DNA from: Gammaproteobacteria bacterium
Lineage (GTDB): Bacteria > Pseudomonadota > Gammaproteobacteria > JACKNK01
Assembly (NCBI GenBank): GCA_024234955.1
Contig: JACKNK010000005.1
Location: forward strand, 186,001 to 250,000
Reading direction: 5' to 3'
Length of the DNA stretch: 64,000 nt
Shown: one piece after another, positions 56,298-64,000 of the stretch
Position numbering within the stretch: the first letter of the stretch is position 1
How the letters are laid out: the number at the start of each line of letters is the position of its first letter
Notes under the pieces: model-generated
Databases searched by the model: none
The model's input: only the letters and a program-made list of their open reading frames with translations
Told to the model about the DNA's origin: nothing
Program-made: the position numbers and the translations under genes

Positions 56298-58364
56298 TCA
56301 GTTCTCAAATCCGCTGAGGGTCACGACGATCTGCGCGCGACGATGTTGCGCGCCGACCATCGGGAACAGACTTCCCTGGGTCACCAGCCGTGCACTGGGC
56401 ACGCCATTATCGATCAACCAACGCACCACCGTCTCGGCGCGCGCGATGCTGAGTTTCTGATTGAACGTGATCGAGCCGACATCGTCGGTATATCCCGTGA
56501 CCGTGGCGCGATAACGAATGCCGACCGCGCCAGACAACGCCTCCAGACGCAGCAACGTGGTCCGCCACAGCTTGAGGGTGCTCGCGCCATCGGCATCCAG
56601 ATCGGTCTCCTGCACGAAGTGCACGTTGCCATTATTGATGCGCTTCACCAGCGCATGGGCCTCGACATATTCCGCGATCTGCAATGAGCCGGAATCGACG
56701 CCGGCGAGACCATCAACCTCACCAAGGGCCGTCGTGATGCCGCGTTTCCATGCCAAAGGGGCAACCCCGGCAATGTTCAAGCGATGGTCCGCCGTCGCCA
56801 ATTCCACACCGTCTGGCGGCTGCAGACGTGCCGTGGCCACCTGGAGAAGATGGGCATTCCACTCGGCCACATCGGCATCCTGATACGACTGAACGCCCTG
56901 CACCGTCGGCGCAATCTCGCGAGCGGCGAGAATCCAGTCCTGGTCGGCAAGACCCCGGGCCACGAGCAGACCACCAGACTCGACGTCCAAACGCACTTCG
57001 GCCGGCGGTTGCAACGCGGCTTCGGCGCGTTTGAGTATTTCGGCCCAATCGAGATGCAGACCGGAATCGTCATAGGCATCGACGCCAGGCAGGTTGGTGG
57101 CAATCAGCTTGCCACGGTTGCGCCATGGCTCATCGGCCACCCCTTCCGCCCGCAACACACCGTTGGACAGCGACAGCGTCACGGACGCCGGCGGGGCCAA
57201 CACCTGTTGCGCACGTTGCAGCACGATGTCGGACTCAAGGCTCTGATATGGTCGCCACGCGAATTCGACCCGGTCGCCGGGAATCTGCTGCGCACGGAGT
57301 AAATCGGTCGGGTTTGCGGACAAGGGATCGCGCAAGCCCTGAACCCGGTACACGCCATCGTGCGACTTCACCGACATGACCACGATCCCGGCGCGATCAT
57401 TGAGCGCACGGTCGATCCCGGCGCGCATCTGATAATCCTGCCATTCCCGCCACCAAATCCAGCCGATCAGCCCCAAAATCGCGGCAATCAACAACAACGC
57501 ACCGGGCGACGCCCAGGCCGCTTTTTTCTTCTTGGTGGACTGCTGGTAATCGTCCCAGAGGCACTCCTCCAGCACAGAATGGGCCACTGGAATCGCATCC
57601 TCATCCCCAGCGAATTCTTCCAGCGCATTGCTGTAACCGGCGTGCAGTTCTTCGATCCGTTCTCGCAGAAAGTCGGGGTACCGGGCCGGCGCCACCCCCC
57701 GAACCACGGCAGCAATGATCGCGAACGGGCCATCGACGATCCACAGCACGCGCTCGCCCATGTCGATACGGCCAAGCTGGTCGTTGCCGCCCCGGCCAAA
57801 CGAGTCGTTCGCAAAGTCGCGGATCGCACTCAGCATGCCGGAGACCGCATCGCTGTCCTGGGTTTCGACATCGGCATGGGCGACATGCTCGATCAACAGG
57901 CCGCTGTCCTTATGGATCAGGAAGCTCTCTTCGACGCGATAAACAAGCGTGTGCTTGAGCACGACTTCCGCGAACGGCACCCCGGTCCGCAGGGCCTCCA
58001 GGCGCCAGCCGATGCCGCGTGCGGACACGCTCTGCTCAATGGTGCGGTTGATGGATTCGACGAAGGTTTTCAGCGTCTCGACGATGGAGCGCCGGATCGC
58101 CGGCCCCATGACCGGAAACAGTGCGTCCGCAAACAACTTGGTGTCGCGGCGCACAGACTGCTGAATGCAGGCCTCCACCGGGCCTTCCAGCGCGCGCGTC
58201 AAACCGTCGCCGTTACGACGCGCAAGATGAATCGACTCTGCCAACACCGAGGCAACATCCTTGGCACGAACCTCGACGTCCTCGATACGGTGACGCACCT
58301 CCTCGACCTCCTCCTGTTTGGAGGCGCCGAGAAGTCGGCGGAGTTCGTCGAGTTCGTCAGCCAT
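56298..58364 (-). CDS. Large inner-membrane protein with C-terminal OmpA-like domain
   Basis: Encodes 688 residues. An N-terminal cytosolic helical region of about 285 residues is followed by one membrane segment (LLLIAAILGLIGWIWW, near 290), a periplasmic region with repeated units (WNAHLLQVATARLQPPDGVE and AEILKRAEAALQPPAEVRLD look like BON- or LysM-unrelated repeats), and a C-terminal OmpA domain (TGYTDDVGSITFNQKLSIAR, with the Asp and Arg of peptidoglycan binding). It may sense the cell wall and signal inward. AGGA lies five bases upstream of this ATG; an ATG two codons earlier is possible. It overlaps the coiled-coil gene by eight bases. Confidence 0.88.
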   Translation of the reverse strand: MADELDELRRLLGASKQEEVEEVRHRIEDVEVRAKDVASVLAESIHLARRNGDGLTRALEGPVEACIQQSVRRDTKLFADALFPVMGPAIRRSIVETLKTFVESINRTIEQSVSARGIGWRLEALRTGVPFAEVVLKHTLVYRVEESFLIHKDSGLLIEHVAHADVETQDSDAVSGMLSAIRDFANDSFGRGGNDQLGRIDMGERVLWIVDGPFAIIAAVVRGVAPARYPDFLRERIEELHAGYSNALEEFAGDEDAIPVAHSVLEECLWDDYQQSTKKKKAAWASPGALLLIAAILGLIGWIWWREWQDYQMRAGIDRALNDRAGIVVMSVKSHDGVYRVQGLRDPLSANPTDLLRAQQIPGDRVEFAWRPYQSLESDIVLQRAQQVLAPPASVTLSLSNGVLRAEGVADEPWRNRGKLIATNLPGVDAYDDSGLHLDWAEILKRAEAALQPPAEVRLDVESGGLLVARGLADQDWILAAREIAPTVQGVQSYQDADVAEWNAHLLQVATARLQPPDGVELATADHRLNIAGVAPLAWKRGITTALGEVDGLAGVDSGSLQIAEYVEAHALVKRINNGNVHFVQETDLDADGASTLKLWRTTLLRLEALSGAVGIRYRATVTGYTDDVGSITFNQKLSIARAETVVRWLIDNGVPSARLVTQGSLFPMVGAQHRRAQIVVTLSGFEN

Positions 58365-58977
58365 CCGCATCCTGGTCCGGGTCGATGCCCGCAGAAAGGT
58401 CGAACTCCCGGTTCAGGCGCATCGCCACCTCGGTAAACAAGCCAGCGAGCGCATCCCGGCTGACCTTGTCATCGTTAAGGTGCGCATATTCACGTTCCAG
58501 GGTATCGGTGAGTTGATCGAAACGCTGGCGCATCTGTTCAGTGAGTTCACGCGCCTCGTCGCGGATGCGGTTGCGCACGTCCATCAGGTCCTTGGAAGTC
58601 TGATCGTCCAAGGCCGCAACCCGATCATTGAGTGCCTTGTCTGCGGCCTTCAGACGATCGCCGATGGCGTCGTCGGCATCGCTGCGTTCCTTGCGTTCGT
58701 TCTGTAATTTTTCACCCAGTTTGGCGAGTTCATTGCGAACAAAATCTTCCAGGTCGCGAATCCGCTCATCGAAATCGTCGCGAACCCGGGCCGTTTCCTG
58801 CGCAATGCGTTCCTCGATCCGACTGAATCGGCGATCGTAATCACGCATCTGCCCGCCAAACAGGATGTCGCGGATCTTGTCGACGTTGCCACCCGCTGCT
58901 GCCGCCATCGCCATGTCGGCGCCACTGACGCTGCCACCGTTGGCAGAATCGGCGCTTTCATTTTTCTTGTTCGCCAT
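58357..58977 (-). CDS. Coiled-coil cytosolic protein leading the GTPase-phosphorelay operon
   Basis: Encodes 206 residues, nearly all helical. A long coiled coil with heptads and many Asp/Arg (RRFSRIEERIAQETARVRDD, FRNELAKLGEKLQNERKER-like) covers about 40-175. The start is fixed by GGGGAG six bases upstream of ATG 58977. Not recognised as a family. It may be the cytosolic scaffold or partner of the GTPase or of the OmpA-like protein's N-terminal region. Confidence 0.82.
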   Translation of the reverse strand: MANKKNESADSANGGSVSGADMAMAAAAGGNVDKIRDILFGGQMRDYDRRFSRIEERIAQETARVRDDFDERIRDLEDFVRNELAKLGEKLQNERKERSDADDAIGDRLKAADKALNDRVAALDDQTSKDLMDVRNRIRDEARELTEQMRQRFDQLTDTLEREYAHLNDDKVSRDALAGLFTEVAMRLNREFDLSAGIDPDQDADG

Positions 58978-59168
58978 GCTCATCTCCCCTTGCTGGATGC
59001 CAGAAAATACCGGCGAAAGATGCATAAAAACAGCCCTTTGCGGAGCGCACCTTACGAAAAGGAAAACTTTTCAGCCAGATGAATTCTTGCCGCTCATGCA
59101 AGGCATAGACGAATTTGTGATCTTTATTCGCAAAAAACCCGAAACACGACAACGATCAGTAATGCGAA

Positions 59169-59257
59169 ATGGTGCCCGAGGCCGGGGTCGAACCGGCACG
59201 ACCGGTTAAGGTCGGCGGATTTTAAGTCCGCTGCGTCTACCAATTTCGCCACTCGGG
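59169..59257 (-). tRNA. tRNA-Leu (anticodon UAA)
   Basis: 89 bases with encoded CCA. Acceptor GCCCGAG/CTCGGGC, anticodon loop CTTAAAA with TAA, long variable arm and GGTTCGACCC T-arm. Third tRNA of the conserved Gly-Cys-Leu set. Confidence 0.95.
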
Positions 59258-59330
59258 CCAAGTGGACTGACCTGCATGGACGAGCAGCGCCAGCTGGCAT
59301 GCCGGAAGCAGGACATGGGAGAGAAGGAGA

Positions 59331-59404
59331 TGGAGGCCGAGGCCGGAATCGAACCGACGTACACGGATTTGCAGTCCGGTGCATAACCACTCTGCCACCC
59401 GGCC
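59331..59404 (-). tRNA. tRNA-Cys (anticodon GCA)
   Basis: 74 bases with encoded CCA. Acceptor GGCCGGG start, anticodon loop CTGCAAA, T-arm GGTTCGATTCC. Lies 55 bases before the Gly terminator on the minus strand order Gly-Cys-Leu. Confidence 0.95.
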
Positions 59405-59459
59405 GGATGACTAACGCCCCGCTGACGGCACCGCGATTGTGCCTTAGGGCGCTGATACG

Positions 59460-59489
59460 AAAAACCCCGGTGCGATGACCGGGGTTTTT
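59460..59489. terminator. Bidirectional terminator between tRNA-Gly and tRNA-Cys
   Basis: AAAAACCCCGGT-N6-ACCGGGGTTTTT, a 12-bp perfect stem with T-runs on both strands. It should end the uvrC-pgsA-tRNA-Gly transcript, so tRNA-Cys and tRNA-Leu need readthrough or their own promoter. Confidence 0.85.
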
Positions 59490-59497
59490 CAGCGTTT

Positions 59498-59573
<76 letters not shown>

Positions 59574-59679
59574 CGAACGAGGCGCGCATTATAGGGGGCG
59601 GCTTTTTCCTGTCAAGCGTCTGAAACACACTCCGCACACAGACAGAAGGGCTACAGCGTCAACAACGAGACCATCCGCT

Positions 59680-60261
59680 TTACGCGTCGTCCACACCGGA
59701 TTCATAACTGCCCAACAACACCGGCATCGCGGCACGCAGGTAAATGATCATCGACCACAAGGTCAGTACCGCAGCGGCGTACAAAAGATAAAAGCCGATG
59801 GTATAGGTCGGCAGACCGGCGATCGGATCGCTGTAGAGCATCAACACCAGAGAGCTCATCTGCGCGGTGGTCTTGATCTTGCCCACATAGGAGACCGCTA
59901 CGGCGGCACGCTTGCCGAGTTCGGCCATCCATTCGCGCAGTGCCGAGATGGTGATCTCGCGTCCGATGATGATGGCAGCGGCAACCGCCACCCAGATACT
60001 GGGGTCGCTCTGTACCAGCAACACCAGCACGACCCCGACCAGCAATTTGTCGGCGACCGGATCGAGAAAGGCACCGAGCGGCGACTCCTGCCCCCACCGC
60101 CGCGCCAGCCAACCATCGAAGAAATCGGTGATCGTCGCAGCAAGAAACAACCACGCCGCCGCCTCACCTGCCCACATCACCGGCAGATAAAAGACCACCA
60201 CGATCACCGGAATCACGGCAATACGGAACAGGGTCAGAAGATTGGGCAGATTCCAGATCAC
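59680..60261 (-). CDS. pgsA: CDP-diacylglycerol-glycerol-3-phosphate 3-phosphatidyltransferase
   Basis: Encodes 193 residues with about four membrane helices. The CDP-alcohol phosphotransferase motif (DGx2ARx8Gx3Dx3D) is seen as FFDGWLARRWGQESPLGAFL followed by DPVADKLLV. It commits to phosphatidylglycerol. The start GTG at 60261 overlaps the uvrC stop as GTGA. Confidence 0.95.
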   Translation of the reverse strand: MIWNLPNLLTLFRIAVIPVIVVVFYLPVMWAGEAAAWLFLAATITDFFDGWLARRWGQESPLGAFLDPVADKLLVGVVLVLLVQSDPSIWVAVAAAIIIGREITISALREWMAELGKRAAVAVSYVGKIKTTAQMSSLVLMLYSDPIAGLPTYTIGFYLLYAAAVLTLWSMIIYLRAAMPVLLGSYESGVDDA

Positions 60262-62099
60262 GCGCCTTGCTCGCCGTGCAGATAGTCGTAGATGCGTTGT
60301 GCCAGCGCACGGCTGACTCCGGGTGTGCCGGCGAGGTCATCGACGCCGGCACGGTTGATTTCACGTAGCCCCCCGAACTGTTTCAACAAACTCTGACGCC
60401 GTTTAGGACCGAGTCCGGGAATGGCTTCGAGCGTTGACGTGGTGCGGGCCTTGGCGCGTCGCTGGCGATGCCCTGTGATCGCAAATCGATGCGCTTCGTC
60501 GCGAATCTGTTGGATCAAATGCAGGGCCGGCGAGTCCGCAGGCAGTATAAGAGCGGCCCCGGAGGCCGACAAGAAAAGCACTTCCAGCCCGGCTTTACGT
60601 TCCGGACCCTTGGCAACGCCCAGCAGATGCACGCCGCCCTCACCGACCGTAATACCGAGTTCCTGAAGCACCTCCTCGGCCTGGCGCAACTGACCTTTGC
60701 CGCCGTCGATCAACAACACATCCGGCAACGTCGCTTTGCCAGCCTGGACACGTTGATAGCGTCGTTCCAGGGCCTGACGCATGGCGGCATAGTCGTCGCC
60801 ACCGGTGATGTCCTTGATGTTGAAGCGGCGGTAATCGGCTTTGCGCGGACCTTCGCCATCGAACACCACGCAGGACGCCACCGTGCCTTCCCCCATGGTG
60901 TGCGATATGTCGAAGCACTCCATGCGCTGTGGGGGTGAAGGCAGTTCCAGGGCCTCCTGCAGGGCGCGATAACGCCGCGTCATGCCGCCTTTGCTGGCCA
61001 GGCGTACGGCCAGCGCTTCCCGTGCGTTATGCATGGCCAGTTCCAGCCAGCGGGCGCGATCGCCACGCAACCGATCGCTGATCTCGACCTTGTGGCCGGA
61101 CTGGGCTGCCAGCACGTCACTCAGCAGTTCACGGTCGCTGGGCGCCACGTTGAGCAGCAATTCGCCCGGGGGATCGCGTTCCAGATAGAACTGGGCGATG
61201 AACGCGGACATGACCTCTGCTGCGTCCGCCGCGTCGGGAATACGAGGGTAATACGCACGATTGCCGAGATTGCGCCCCTCGCGCACGAAGAACACCTGAA
61301 CGCAGGCAACCCCTCCCTCCATGACCAGCGCGATCAGATCGAGATCGCCGCGTTCGCTGCTGACGTATTGGCGATCGTAGACCCGTCGCAAGCGCGCGAT
61401 CTGGTCCCGAAACAGGGCAGCCCGCTCGAAATCGAGGGCGCCGGCAGCCTGCTCCATCCTCGTACCCAGCTCCTCGATGACCTGCCCGCTGCGCCCTTCG
61501 AGAAACATCAGCGTGTGACGCACGTCTTCATCGTATTCCGCGTCGGGGACCAGATCGACGCAGGGCCCGGTGCAACGCTGAATCTGATACTGCAGGCAGG
61601 GCCGGTTCCGGTTGCGGTAGACACTGTCTTCACATTGCCTGACGCGAAACAGTTTCTGTAACAGGGCCATTGTCTCGCGCACCGCGCCTGCGCTCGGATA
61701 CGGCCCAAAATAACGCCCTGCCCCCTTGCGCGCACCGCGATGAAAGGCCAGCCGGGGATGCCGCTGATCCGTGGACACATAGATATACGGGTAACTCTTG
61801 TCGTCGCGCAGGAGCACGTTGTAACGCGGCTTGAGCTGCTTGATCAGATTGTTTTCCAGCAGCAGCGCCTCGCCTTCGGTATGCGTCAGCGTGACTTCAA
61901 TCGCTGCGATCTGCGCGACCAGCGCACGCGTCTTGGGCGCCAGACCGGTCTGGCGGAAATAACTGGAGACCCGGTTTTTCAGATTGCGCGCCTTGCCGAC
62001 ATAGATGACCGTCCCGACCGCATCGAGCATCCGGTAGACGCCAGGGGAGGTGGACAGGGTTTTGAGAAAGCGACCGGAATCGAATTGAGCGGCGCTCAT
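60258..62099 (-). CDS. uvrC: Excinuclease ABC subunit C
   Basis: Encodes 613 residues from MSAAQFDSGRFL. The GIY-YIG nuclease reads PGVYRMLDAVGTVIYVGKAR; a UVR domain, and the C-terminal RNase H-like half with MECFDISHTMGEGTVASCVV and LLIDGGKGQL, then helix-hairpin-helix repeats (LEAIPGLGPKRRQSLLKQFG). It makes both incisions in nucleotide excision repair. Its ATG overlaps the uracil-DNA glycosylase stop as ATGA; the longer frame upstream is not needed. Confidence 0.96.
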   Translation of the reverse strand: MSAAQFDSGRFLKTLSTSPGVYRMLDAVGTVIYVGKARNLKNRVSSYFRQTGLAPKTRALVAQIAAIEVTLTHTEGEALLLENNLIKQLKPRYNVLLRDDKSYPYIYVSTDQRHPRLAFHRGARKGAGRYFGPYPSAGAVRETMALLQKLFRVRQCEDSVYRNRNRPCLQYQIQRCTGPCVDLVPDAEYDEDVRHTLMFLEGRSGQVIEELGTRMEQAAGALDFERAALFRDQIARLRRVYDRQYVSSERGDLDLIALVMEGGVACVQVFFVREGRNLGNRAYYPRIPDAADAAEVMSAFIAQFYLERDPPGELLLNVAPSDRELLSDVLAAQSGHKVEISDRLRGDRARWLELAMHNAREALAVRLASKGGMTRRYRALQEALELPSPPQRMECFDISHTMGEGTVASCVVFDGEGPRKADYRRFNIKDITGGDDYAAMRQALERRYQRVQAGKATLPDVLLIDGGKGQLRQAEEVLQELGITVGEGGVHLLGVAKGPERKAGLEVLFLSASGAALILPADSPALHLIQQIRDEAHRFAITGHRQRRAKARTTSTLEAIPGLGPKRRQSLLKQFGGLREINRAGVDDLAGTPGVSRALAQRIYDYLHGEQGA

Positions 62100-62728
62100 G
62101 CCGTTTCCAACAGGCCTCTCGCCCGTCGGAACACATCGGCGAACATCGCCTCGGTAAGGCGCCGGGTCTGCGTGTTGTAGCGACTGCAATGATAGGAATC
62201 GAGGAGTTTCAAACCGCCCGGCAGATCGTGTTCGGCAGCGTGTCCGAAACGATGGGCCGCCGCCTTCAGACCCTGGGCACGCAACACGGCATTGTGGGCA
62301 ATGGTCCCCAAGGCAAGCACGACGGCATTGGTCGGAAGGGCCGCAAGCTCCTCGGCAAGAAAGGCGTTGCAGGTCCGAATCTCGGCAGTCTCCGGCTTAT
62401 TTTGCGGTGGCAGGCACTTGACCGCGTTGGTGATGCGGCAGTCATTCAAGGTCAGGCCGTCGTCGCGGGAAATCGATTCCGGCGCGGAAGCGAAGCCGAA
62501 ATCGAACAGGGTGCGGTACAACAGAATGCCGGCGTAGTCCCCGGTGAAAGGGCGACCGGTGGCGTTCGCACCGTGCATTCCGGGCGCCAAACCGACCACC
62601 AGCAGTTGGGCTTGCGGATCGCCGAACGGCGCCACCGGGCGGGCGTGATAATCCGGATGATCGATCTTCACCTGATCGAGAAATGCCGCCAGGCGCGGGC
62701 AGGCCCGACACGCGAGATCGAAACCCAT
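62096..62728 (-). CDS. Family 5 uracil-DNA glycosylase (UDGb type)
   Basis: Encodes 210 residues. CRACPRL near the N-terminus carries cluster cysteines, GLAPGMHGANATGRPFTGD is the family 5 motif 1, and SYHCSRYNTQTRRLTEAM is motif 2 (others have SYHPS). A [4Fe-4S] cluster is expected. These enzymes remove uracil, hypoxanthine and other deaminated bases. It forms an operon with uvrC by a four-base overlap, a DNA-repair pair. Confidence 0.9.
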   Translation of the reverse strand: MGFDLACRACPRLAAFLDQVKIDHPDYHARPVAPFGDPQAQLLVVGLAPGMHGANATGRPFTGDYAGILLYRTLFDFGFASAPESISRDDGLTLNDCRITNAVKCLPPQNKPETAEIRTCNAFLAEELAALPTNAVVLALGTIAHNAVLRAQGLKAAAHRFGHAAEHDLPGGLKLLDSYHCSRYNTQTRRLTEAMFADVFRRARGLLETA

Positions 62729-62731
62729 GTT

Positions 62732-63424
62732 TCAGCCCGCCGAAACGCTGCTCAACGGCATCAAGGTCAGCGGCCCGCCATAACAGGCGCCGGTGTCGAT
62801 CATGAAAACGTTACCGTGACAGGCCACGTCGGAGACCGGCGAATGGCCGGTAAACACATGCTTGATCCCCGCCACCGCCTTGCGATAACCGCCAAATCGC
62901 CGGGTCGCACGGTTCCTGCTCCATAAAAGATATTGCCGAGTCTTGTTGTCACCCGCGTTGATGCGCACCAGCAACTCCGGCCAACTCACATTCGGCGGGA
63001 CGTCTGCATGCACGATCCCGACGCGCCCGACCGGAGTTGCCACCTCGATCGCCAGCGGCATGGCCTTGAACAGCTCAGTAAAGCGCTTCTGCTGGTCGGC
63101 GCTCAACTCCAGCCACCAACTACCGCCGTTTTCGGTAATCCAGCTACGCATCATCTCCGGCTTGTGCGGTGCCACCAGGGCCATCTCTTCGTGATTACCG
63201 AGCACGGCGTGAAACCAGGGCTCAGCCATCCAATCGAGTGCGGCGACCGAATCCGGTCCGCGATCGATCAGATCGCCCACCGAGAACAATCGGTCCTTGT
63301 CCGGGTCGAAGCCCACCCGGTCCAAGGCTTCATTCAGCTTCACGAACTCGCCGTGGATGTCACCGACCACAAAGTCGATGCCCACCTCGTTGACAGCGAA
63401 GCGTTTCACCGCGTGTGCACTCAT
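62732..63424 (-). CDS. PphA-like Ser/Thr protein phosphatase (metallophosphatase)
   Basis: Encodes 230 residues. VVGDIHGEFVKLN, FSVGDLIDRGPDS, VLGNHEEM and FTGHSPVSD are the PPP-family motifs GDxHG, GDxxDRG, GNHE and H. E. coli PrpA/PrpB and lambda phosphatase share this size and order. It is immediately upstream of the glycosylase gene (three bases). Confidence 0.92.
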   Translation of the reverse strand: MSAHAVKRFAVNEVGIDFVVGDIHGEFVKLNEALDRVGFDPDKDRLFSVGDLIDRGPDSVAALDWMAEPWFHAVLGNHEEMALVAPHKPEMMRSWITENGGSWWLELSADQQKRFTELFKAMPLAIEVATPVGRVGIVHADVPPNVSWPELLVRINAGDNKTRQYLLWSRNRATRRFGGYRKAVAGIKHVFTGHSPVSDVACHGNVFMIDTGACYGGPLTLMPLSSVSAG

Positions 63425-63682
63425 GCGCTCAATCCAGCGATCCCAAGCGATATGACCTCAGCAACATAACCGCTGCGCACCAAGCTCGCCAGCCGCGAAA
63501 CGCCGATGCCCACTCTTTGCGCTCAAGTGTCCGCTCCGACATGGGAAAAGGCGGACCACGACGCCTCCGGCCCAACGCTGCAAGACACCGAAAACCCCTT
63601 CTGATTCAAACACAAGCGATTCCCGCCAACAGACGACAGGAAATTTTCGGCGATCAATGGAACTTGGCAATGTAATTGCTAG

Positions 63683-63698
63683 TCAATAATATTATTGA
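63683..63698. promoter_or_regulatory. 16-bp perfect palindrome upstream of the last gene
   Basis: TCAATAATATTATTGA lies 27-42 bases before the ATG at 63725 in an AT-rich patch, in a suitable place for an operator. The remainder of the gap 63425-63724 shows no gene. Confidence 0.45.
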
Positions 63699-63724
63699 AT
63701 AATGACTATTACGGAGATTGAGAA

Positions 63725-64000
63725 ATGAAACCCAATAACATCCTGTCTGGCCCAATCCTGGCCAGCCTGCTCGCGATCCCGATCGTCAGCGTGGCCGCAC
63801 CCGGCGACCTGCACTCGGGCACCGTAGTATCGGTGATCGATGAACAAACCGTCCGTCTGGCTCGGTATGGCGGCGGTGAGATGCGGGTGCGTCTGCCGGA
63901 ACCGACGAGTGCCGAATCCCTCCGCGACCGCTACCAGGGACATCGAATCACCGTCAAGGAAAGGCGCTGGGAGAAAGGCCTCATGCAGGGCGAAATCCAA
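63725..64000 (+). CDS. Secreted protein of unknown function, 5' part (runs off the right edge)
   Basis: 92 codons without stop. A signal peptide MKPNNILSGPILASLLAIPI followed by VSVAAPGD suggests cleavage after VAA. The mature part reads LHSGTVVSVIDEQTVRLARY, a beta-rich, OB-fold-like start, not recognised. GGAG lies nine bases upstream of the ATG. Confidence 0.7.
   Translation, partial: MKPNNILSGPILASLLAIPIVSVAAPGDLHSGTVVSVIDEQTVRLARYGGGEMRVRLPEPTSAESLRDRYQGHRITVKERRWEKGLMQGEIQ

Noticed and set aside
63692..64000. Minus-strand frame at the right edge
   Set aside because: It is antisense to a gene with ribosome site and signal peptide, and has no recognisable content.

Overview
The window (about 60% G+C, dense, mostly operonic) reads as the chromosome of a gammaproteobacterium. 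The evidence is conserved synteny: rlmE-ftsH-folP-glmM with divergent yhbY, uvrC-pgsA-tRNA-Gly-tRNA-Cys-tRNA-Leu, and HrpA, GlrR-like and SrkA proteins of the gammaproteobacterial type. A sulfide:quinone oxidoreductase carrying the three redox cysteines of the Acidithiobacillus ferrooxidans type, an assimilatory nitrite reductase (nirBD) and a sucrose-phosphate synthase suggest a sulfur-oxidising, possibly halotolerant chemolithotroph. The genus cannot be told from this window.

Layout. 1-4.8 kb: 5' part of sucrose-phosphate synthase, nirD, nirB and an OmpR-type regulator with a degenerate receiver. 4.9-9.4 kb: a horizontally acquired island: an IS30 remnant followed by a cluster of integron gene cassettes without an integrase (a CALIN). 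The cassettes carry VapBC, a ParE-type toxin-antitoxin pair, a BLUF photoreceptor plus EAL phosphodiesterase, and an IS91-like transposase packaged as a cassette. 9.5-17 kb: cyclic-nucleotide-binding protein, a divergent VOC/HPPD-like protein, pgl, srkA-msrB, lplT, a DUF3299 lipoprotein and dusA. 17-25.5 kb: a sigma-54 stress module (YfdX protein, a second secreted helical protein, histidine kinase, NtrC-type regulator, DUF202 protein) with two near-consensus -24/-12 promoters, interrupted by ccdAB and a frameshifted CsgG-like gene. 25.5-32 kb: TPR protein, mutS and glmM among palindromic repeats and MITEs. 32-40 kb: housekeeping genes (folP, ftsH, rlmE, yhbY, tsaB, bolA, yciI, yciB, recO, csp). 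40-52.4 kb: sqr, an iron ABC transporter pair without its ATPase, hrpA, a Kef-type antiporter, a CDP-archaeol-synthase-like protein and a phosphoesterase. 52.6-59 kb: a six-gene overlapping operon joining a coiled-coil protein, an OmpA-like membrane protein, a Ras-like GTPase, a hybrid kinase, an HPt protein and a GlrR-like sigma-54 activator. 59-64 kb: three tRNAs, pgsA, uvrC, a family-5 uracil-DNA glycosylase, a PphA-like phosphatase and a partial secreted protein.

The strongest candidates for undescribed biology are the integrase-less cassette cluster with a light-sensing c-di-GMP cassette and a transposase cassette, the GTPase-phosphorelay operon at 52.6-59 kb, and the self-contained sigma-54/YfdX module. 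Three families of palindromic repeats and one MITE family (one copy nested exactly inside a repeat) occupy many of the intergenic gaps.
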